A DNA stretch of 64,000 nt from Streptomyces sp. AC555_RSS877 (GTDB lineage Bacteria; Actinomycetota; Actinomycetes; Streptomycetales; Streptomycetaceae): NCBI RefSeq assembly GCF_019049245.1, contig NZ_JAGMUK010000060.1, positions 254,013-318,012 on the forward strand, read 5' to 3'. Positions 61,076 to 64,000 of the stretch are shown in pieces. The position numbers were made by a program, and so were the translations under genes. Under the pieces are notes generated by a model, which saw only the letters and a list, made by a program, of their open reading frames with translations, ran no database searches and had not been told where the DNA came from. The stretch's first letter is position 1; every line of letters begins with the position of its first letter.

Positions 61076-62680
61076 TCAGCCGCTCACACCGCGGCCGAGC
61101 TCCCACAGCTGAAGCGTCGAGGAGGAGTTGAGCGCGTACGCGGTCCCCGTGACGTCCTCGCGGGCGGCGACGTACTGCTTGCCCTGCCACAGCGGCAGGA
61201 CGGGAACGTCGTCGGCGACGATGTCCTGAATGTCCGTCAGGCTGGCGGCCGCGGACAGCCGGTCCGCCTCGCGGCGGGACTCCGGGATGAGGCTGTTGCG
61301 GATCTCACTGTTCACATAGGGCGAGCCGATGGTGTTGTCCTTGTCCAGGAACGGCGCGAGGTAGTTGTCGGCGTCCGGGAAGTCCGGGAACCAGCCCATG
61401 CCGTAGACGTCGTACTCGCCCTTCTGCTCGGCGGAGCGGAAGGTCGACCAGGGCGTGCCCTCGATGCCGACGTCGAACAGGCCGCTGTCGTTGAGCTGCT
61501 TGCGCAGCACCTCGAACTCCTGCTTGGTGGCCGGGCCGTAGTGGTCGGTCGTGTAGTGCAGCGTCAGCTTCACCGGGGCGGTGATGCCGGCCTGACTCAG
61601 CAGGGACTTGGCCTTGGTGACGTTCGGGTCGCCGTACTTGTTGAAGAACGCGTTGGAGTGACCCGTGATGCTGGCCGGGACCATCGAGAAGAGCGGTTCC
61701 GCCTGGGAGCCGTAGACCTTGGAGACGAGTTCGCTGCGGTTGATCAGCTGGGCCATCGCCTGGCGGACCGCCTTGGACTTCACCGACGGGGCGTCGGTGT
61801 CGAAGCCCAGGTAGCGGATCTCGAGGCCGGCCGTCTCCACGATGTCGATGTCGCTGTCCGTGGCGTTGGTGAGCTTGTCGATCTGCTCCGGCGACATGGT
61901 GCGGGTCATCACGTTGATGTCGCCCTTGTCGAGCGCGGCGCCCATGGCGTCGGCGTCCTCGAAGGAGCGCAGGCTGATCTTGTCGTTGTTCACCTTCAGC
62001 GTCCCCTTGTAGTTGGGGTTCCTGGTGAACGCGGCGTCGACGAGCTCGTCGTCCTTGACCTCGGCCTGCATGGTGTACGGGCCCGAGCCGTCCACGCCGA
62101 ATCCCTCGCGCAGCTTGCCCTTCTCGTAGTCGTCCGGGTTGACGATGCCGGCGACGGGGGTCGACAGCTTGAAGGGGAAGGTGGCGTCCGCGGTCTTGAG
62201 ATGAAAGATGACTTCGTTGTCGCCCTGCGTTTCGACGGTGTCGATGGTGGACAGCAGGGCGAACACACCGCTGTCGGCCTTGATCGCGAGGGCGCGGTCG
62301 ATCGAGAACTTCACGTCCTCGGCGGTGATGGCGTCGCCGTTGGCGAACTTCAGGCCGTCCCGGAGCTTGCAGGCGTAGCGCTCGTTGCCGGAGTCGGTGA
62401 AGCCGCAGCTCTCGGCGGCCTCCGGTACCGGGTCGCCCTCGCCCTTGGGCTGGACCATCAGGGTCTGCACGGTCTGGCGCAGGATGTTCCAGGTGCCGAC
62501 GTCGTAGGCGTACGCCGGGTCGAGGGGCGCCGGAGTGTCCTTCGAAGCGGTGAACCGGTCCGTGGTGCCGACGACGATCGCACCGTCGCCGTCACTCCCG
62601 CTGCCTGACCCACCGCAGGCGACGAGCACCGGCGCGAGCAGGCCGATCACGGCCGGCAGCACCAAAGTCTTGCGGTTCAT
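61076..62680 (-). CDS. Peptide-binding lipoprotein of ABC transporter family 5 (second paralogue)
   Basis: The 534-residue protein has a signal peptide with lipobox VLVAC (Cys22) and an SBP_bac_5 domain matching that of the preceding entry along its length (FANGDAITAEDVKFSIDRALAI, DVYGMGWFPDFPDADNY). The two genes are a tandem duplication. ATG 62680 is chosen because the signal peptide begins there. It probably binds peptides or a related solute for an importer encoded elsewhere. Confidence 0.9.
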   Translation of the reverse strand: MNRKTLVLPAVIGLLAPVLVACGGSGSGSDGDGAIVVGTTDRFTASKDTPAPLDPAYAYDVGTWNILRQTVQTLMVQPKGEGDPVPEAAESCGFTDSGNERYACKLRDGLKFANGDAITAEDVKFSIDRALAIKADSGVFALLSTIDTVETQGDNEVIFHLKTADATFPFKLSTPVAGIVNPDDYEKGKLREGFGVDGSGPYTMQAEVKDDELVDAAFTRNPNYKGTLKVNNDKISLRSFEDADAMGAALDKGDINVMTRTMSPEQIDKLTNATDSDIDIVETAGLEIRYLGFDTDAPSVKSKAVRQAMAQLINRSELVSKVYGSQAEPLFSMVPASITGHSNAFFNKYGDPNVTKAKSLLSQAGITAPVKLTLHYTTDHYGPATKQEFEVLRKQLNDSGLFDVGIEGTPWSTFRSAEQKGEYDVYGMGWFPDFPDADNYLAPFLDKDNTIGSPYVNSEIRNSLIPESRREADRLSAAASLTDIQDIVADDVPVLPLWQGKQYVAAREDVTGTAYALNSSSTLQLWELGRGVSG

Positions 62681-63089
62681 GCTCGAGTTACTCCACAGCT
62701 GTCGAGTCCGTGTATCCGGCATGCAGGGGTGGCGCAGCGGATCACGGGGTAAGGGCGATGTTCTCGCTAGGAGATTAGTCCGCACCTGCAGGACGGTTCG
62801 CAGCCACCGGAGTTGAGGGCCCATCACGCAGTGAAACCGGCTGCGGACAGACCGAAAACCCGAGGCGGGAAGGATTAGTGCAGGGTTTCATGAATCGGGA
62901 CACAAGGACACGCCTCAGGCCCTCGACGGGGAGCGGAGACCACACGCCTCACCCCCTGTCGAGCCCGGCCTGAGTGGGGAACGTCACAGCCCCGACGGTC
63001 TGGTCGGATACCGGAATTCGGCCATCCGCACCGGTCGAATTACCCTCGGGGAATTACCGTCCTATCGGCGCTGCACGCTCGGTGAACGC
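62681..63089. other. 409-bp gap between the lipoprotein operon and the HAD gene
   Basis: It must hold the promoter of the lipoprotein operon. A bulged hairpin at 62914-62974 (CTCAGGCC with GGCCTGAG, CTCGAC with GTCGAG) may end transcription coming from the HAD gene. A short direct repeat GAATTACC occurs near 63037 and 63050. No gene was found. Confidence 0.5.
62914..62974 (-). terminator. Bulged hairpin, possible terminator after the HAD gene
   Basis: Arms CTCAGGCC/GGCCTGAG and, inside them, CTCGAC/GTCGAG and GGGG/CCCC pair with small bulges. The hairpin begins 116 bases past the HAD stop, farther than usual. Confidence 0.45.
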
Positions 63090-63791
63090 CTAGCGCATTT
63101 CCGTCATCAGGCCACGCAGAAATGCCAGGTCCACCTCTTCGAGCGAGGTGACGACGGTGCGCCGGGCGGCCGGAGCGATGGGCGCCACGGACGGCACCGC
63201 CACCACGTGGCAGCCCGCTGCCTCCGCCGCGGCGACGCCGGTCGAGGTGTCCTCGACGACAGCGCATCTGGCCGGATCCACGCCGAGTCCGGCGGCGGCG
63301 AAGAGATACGGATCGGGATGCGGCTTGGTGCGCCCCACCTCGTCACCGGCGACCGTCAGGGCGAAGTACTGGGGACCCAGCGAGGTGAGCACCCGGTCGA
63401 TGATGCGCCGGTGCGAGGCGGAGACCAGGGCCGTCGGGATCTCGTGCGCGGCGAGCTCGGCCAGCAGCCGGGTCGCGCCCGGCATCAGCGGCAGGACGCC
63501 GTCGATACGGTCCTCGAAGCCCTGGTTCAGCAGCCCGGTGAGCTCCGCGAGGCCGATGTCGGCGCCGGTGGCCTCGATCAGGAACCCCGCGCTGCGGCTC
63601 ATGGGGCCGCCGACCACGACATGGCGCCAGGAGTCGTCGAGGGTGTGGCCGAGACCGGCGAAGATCTCGACCTCGACGTCCCACCAGAAGCCCTCGGTGT
63701 CCACCAGGGTTCCGTCCATGTCGAGGAGCACGGCCTGCAGGGCTGAGCCTTCGGCCGTACGAGTGTCTGGCGCAGGGATCGTACTGGTCAT
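63090..63791 (-). CDS. HAD-family phosphatase (beta-phosphoglucomutase/phosphatase-like)
   Basis: The 233-residue protein has HAD motif I DMDGTLVDTEG (Asp24 and Asp26), motif II ALVSASH, motif III TKPHPDPY and motif IV VVEDTSTGVAAAEAAG, with a helical C1 cap. It hydrolyses a small phosphate ester or acts as a phosphomutase; the substrate is unknown. It lies downstream of metH, with a palindrome between them. Confidence 0.9.
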   Translation of the reverse strand: MTSTIPAPDTRTAEGSALQAVLLDMDGTLVDTEGFWWDVEVEIFAGLGHTLDDSWRHVVVGGPMSRSAGFLIEATGADIGLAELTGLLNQGFEDRIDGVLPLMPGATRLLAELAAHEIPTALVSASHRRIIDRVLTSLGPQYFALTVAGDEVGRTKPHPDPYLFAAAGLGVDPARCAVVEDTSTGVAAAEAAGCHVVAVPSVAPIAPAARRTVVTSLEEVDLAFLRGLMTEMR

Positions 63792-63818
63792 CCGGGCGCA
63801 CCTCCTTGAGGGACGATC

Positions 63819-63846
63819 AGGCCGGTTCCCACGTGGGAACCGGCCT
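63819..63846 (-). terminator. Perfect 28-bp palindrome, terminator of metH
   Basis: Arms AGGCCGGTTCCCAC and its exact complement meet at a central CACGTG. It lies 57 bases after the metH stop and 27 bases before the HAD start, so it can end metH transcription. Confidence 0.8.
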
Positions 63847-63902
63847 GCGGTGGACCGACCAGTGTACGACCTGTCCGATCAGCGCGCTCGGTGAGACGCG
63901 TC

Positions 63903-64000
63903 TCAGCGTGCGTTGAAGTATTTGGCTTCGGGGTGGTGGATGACGATGGCGTCGGTGGACTGTTCGGGGTGGAGCTGGAATTCCTCGGAGAGGCGGACGC
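63903..64000 (-). CDS. metH: 3' end of cobalamin-dependent methionine synthase (partial)
   Basis: Thirty-two codons remain, ending FQLHPEQSTDAIVIHHPEAKYFNAR. This matches what I recall of the C-terminus (AdoMet-binding activation domain) of actinobacterial MetH, which ends in a HHPEAKYF-type sequence. The rest of the gene is beyond the right edge. The identification rests on a short peptide and remembered gene order. Confidence 0.65.
   Translation of the reverse strand, partial: VRLSEEFQLHPEQSTDAIVIHHPEAKYFNAR

Noticed and set aside
63030..63060. Direct repeat GAATTACC as operator.
   Set aside because: Two short copies only, without dyad symmetry or a nearby start codon in the right place.

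Overview
The window is chromosomal DNA of a Streptomyces or a very close actinomycete. The evidence is very high G+C, coding frames with G/C in almost every third position, frequent GTG starts, an almost complete absence of TTA codons, a prokaryotic-ubiquitin (Pup)-proteasome locus and a conservon (sensor, roadblock, DUF742, GTPase, P450). From memory, gene order resembles the SCO1610-SCO1657 stretch of S. coelicolor. I could not run any comparison. No rRNA, tRNA, transposase or CRISPR array was seen.

Layout. 1-1579: 5' part of a Pro/Ser-rich protein on the minus strand that leaves the window at its left edge and carries a perfect 126-bp tandem repeat. 1861-9148: a PLP enzyme, a DUF2510 membrane protein, then a gamma-glutamylation amine-catabolism cluster (glnA4-like synthetase, aldehyde dehydrogenase, SDR, GntR regulator, PuuD-like hydrolase). 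9172-16631: LysR regulator with a divergent TDT exporter, a cytosolic BtuF-like protein with a cupin regulator, and a glycine-betaine ABC importer whose permease is fused to two binding domains. 16838-21525: flap-type exonuclease, iron-regulated siderophore-interacting protein, APC permease, pseudouridine synthase. 21519-26153: conservon ending in a P450 that lacks the ExxR motif.

26474-33879 is a TetR regulator and a divergent operon of two DUF1989 proteins, a biotin-dependent urea/guanidine carboxylase and allophanate hydrolase. A perfect 28-bp palindrome lies between regulator and operon. A degenerate copy lies 29 bp before the APC permease 8 kb away. I infer one regulon for uptake and breakdown of guanidine (or urea) as a nitrogen source, using a repressor where many bacteria use a guanidine riboswitch. 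This is the most interesting system in the window.

34078-53178 (all minus strand except one LacI gene) holds a Ski2-like helicase, lipid kinase, tatC, tatA, two small proteins, the WYL regulators pafC and pafB, two FKBP isomerases, pafA, an MFS transporter (divergent from the LacI gene), prcA, prcB, pup, dop and the ATPase arc/mpa. Together they encode tagging, unfolding and degradation of proteins. 53422-63791 holds a ferredoxin, a secreted protein, trmI, a site-2 protease, a RecB-like nuclease with an orphan response regulator, two peptide-binding lipoproteins and a HAD phosphatase. The last 98 bases are the 3' end of metH.
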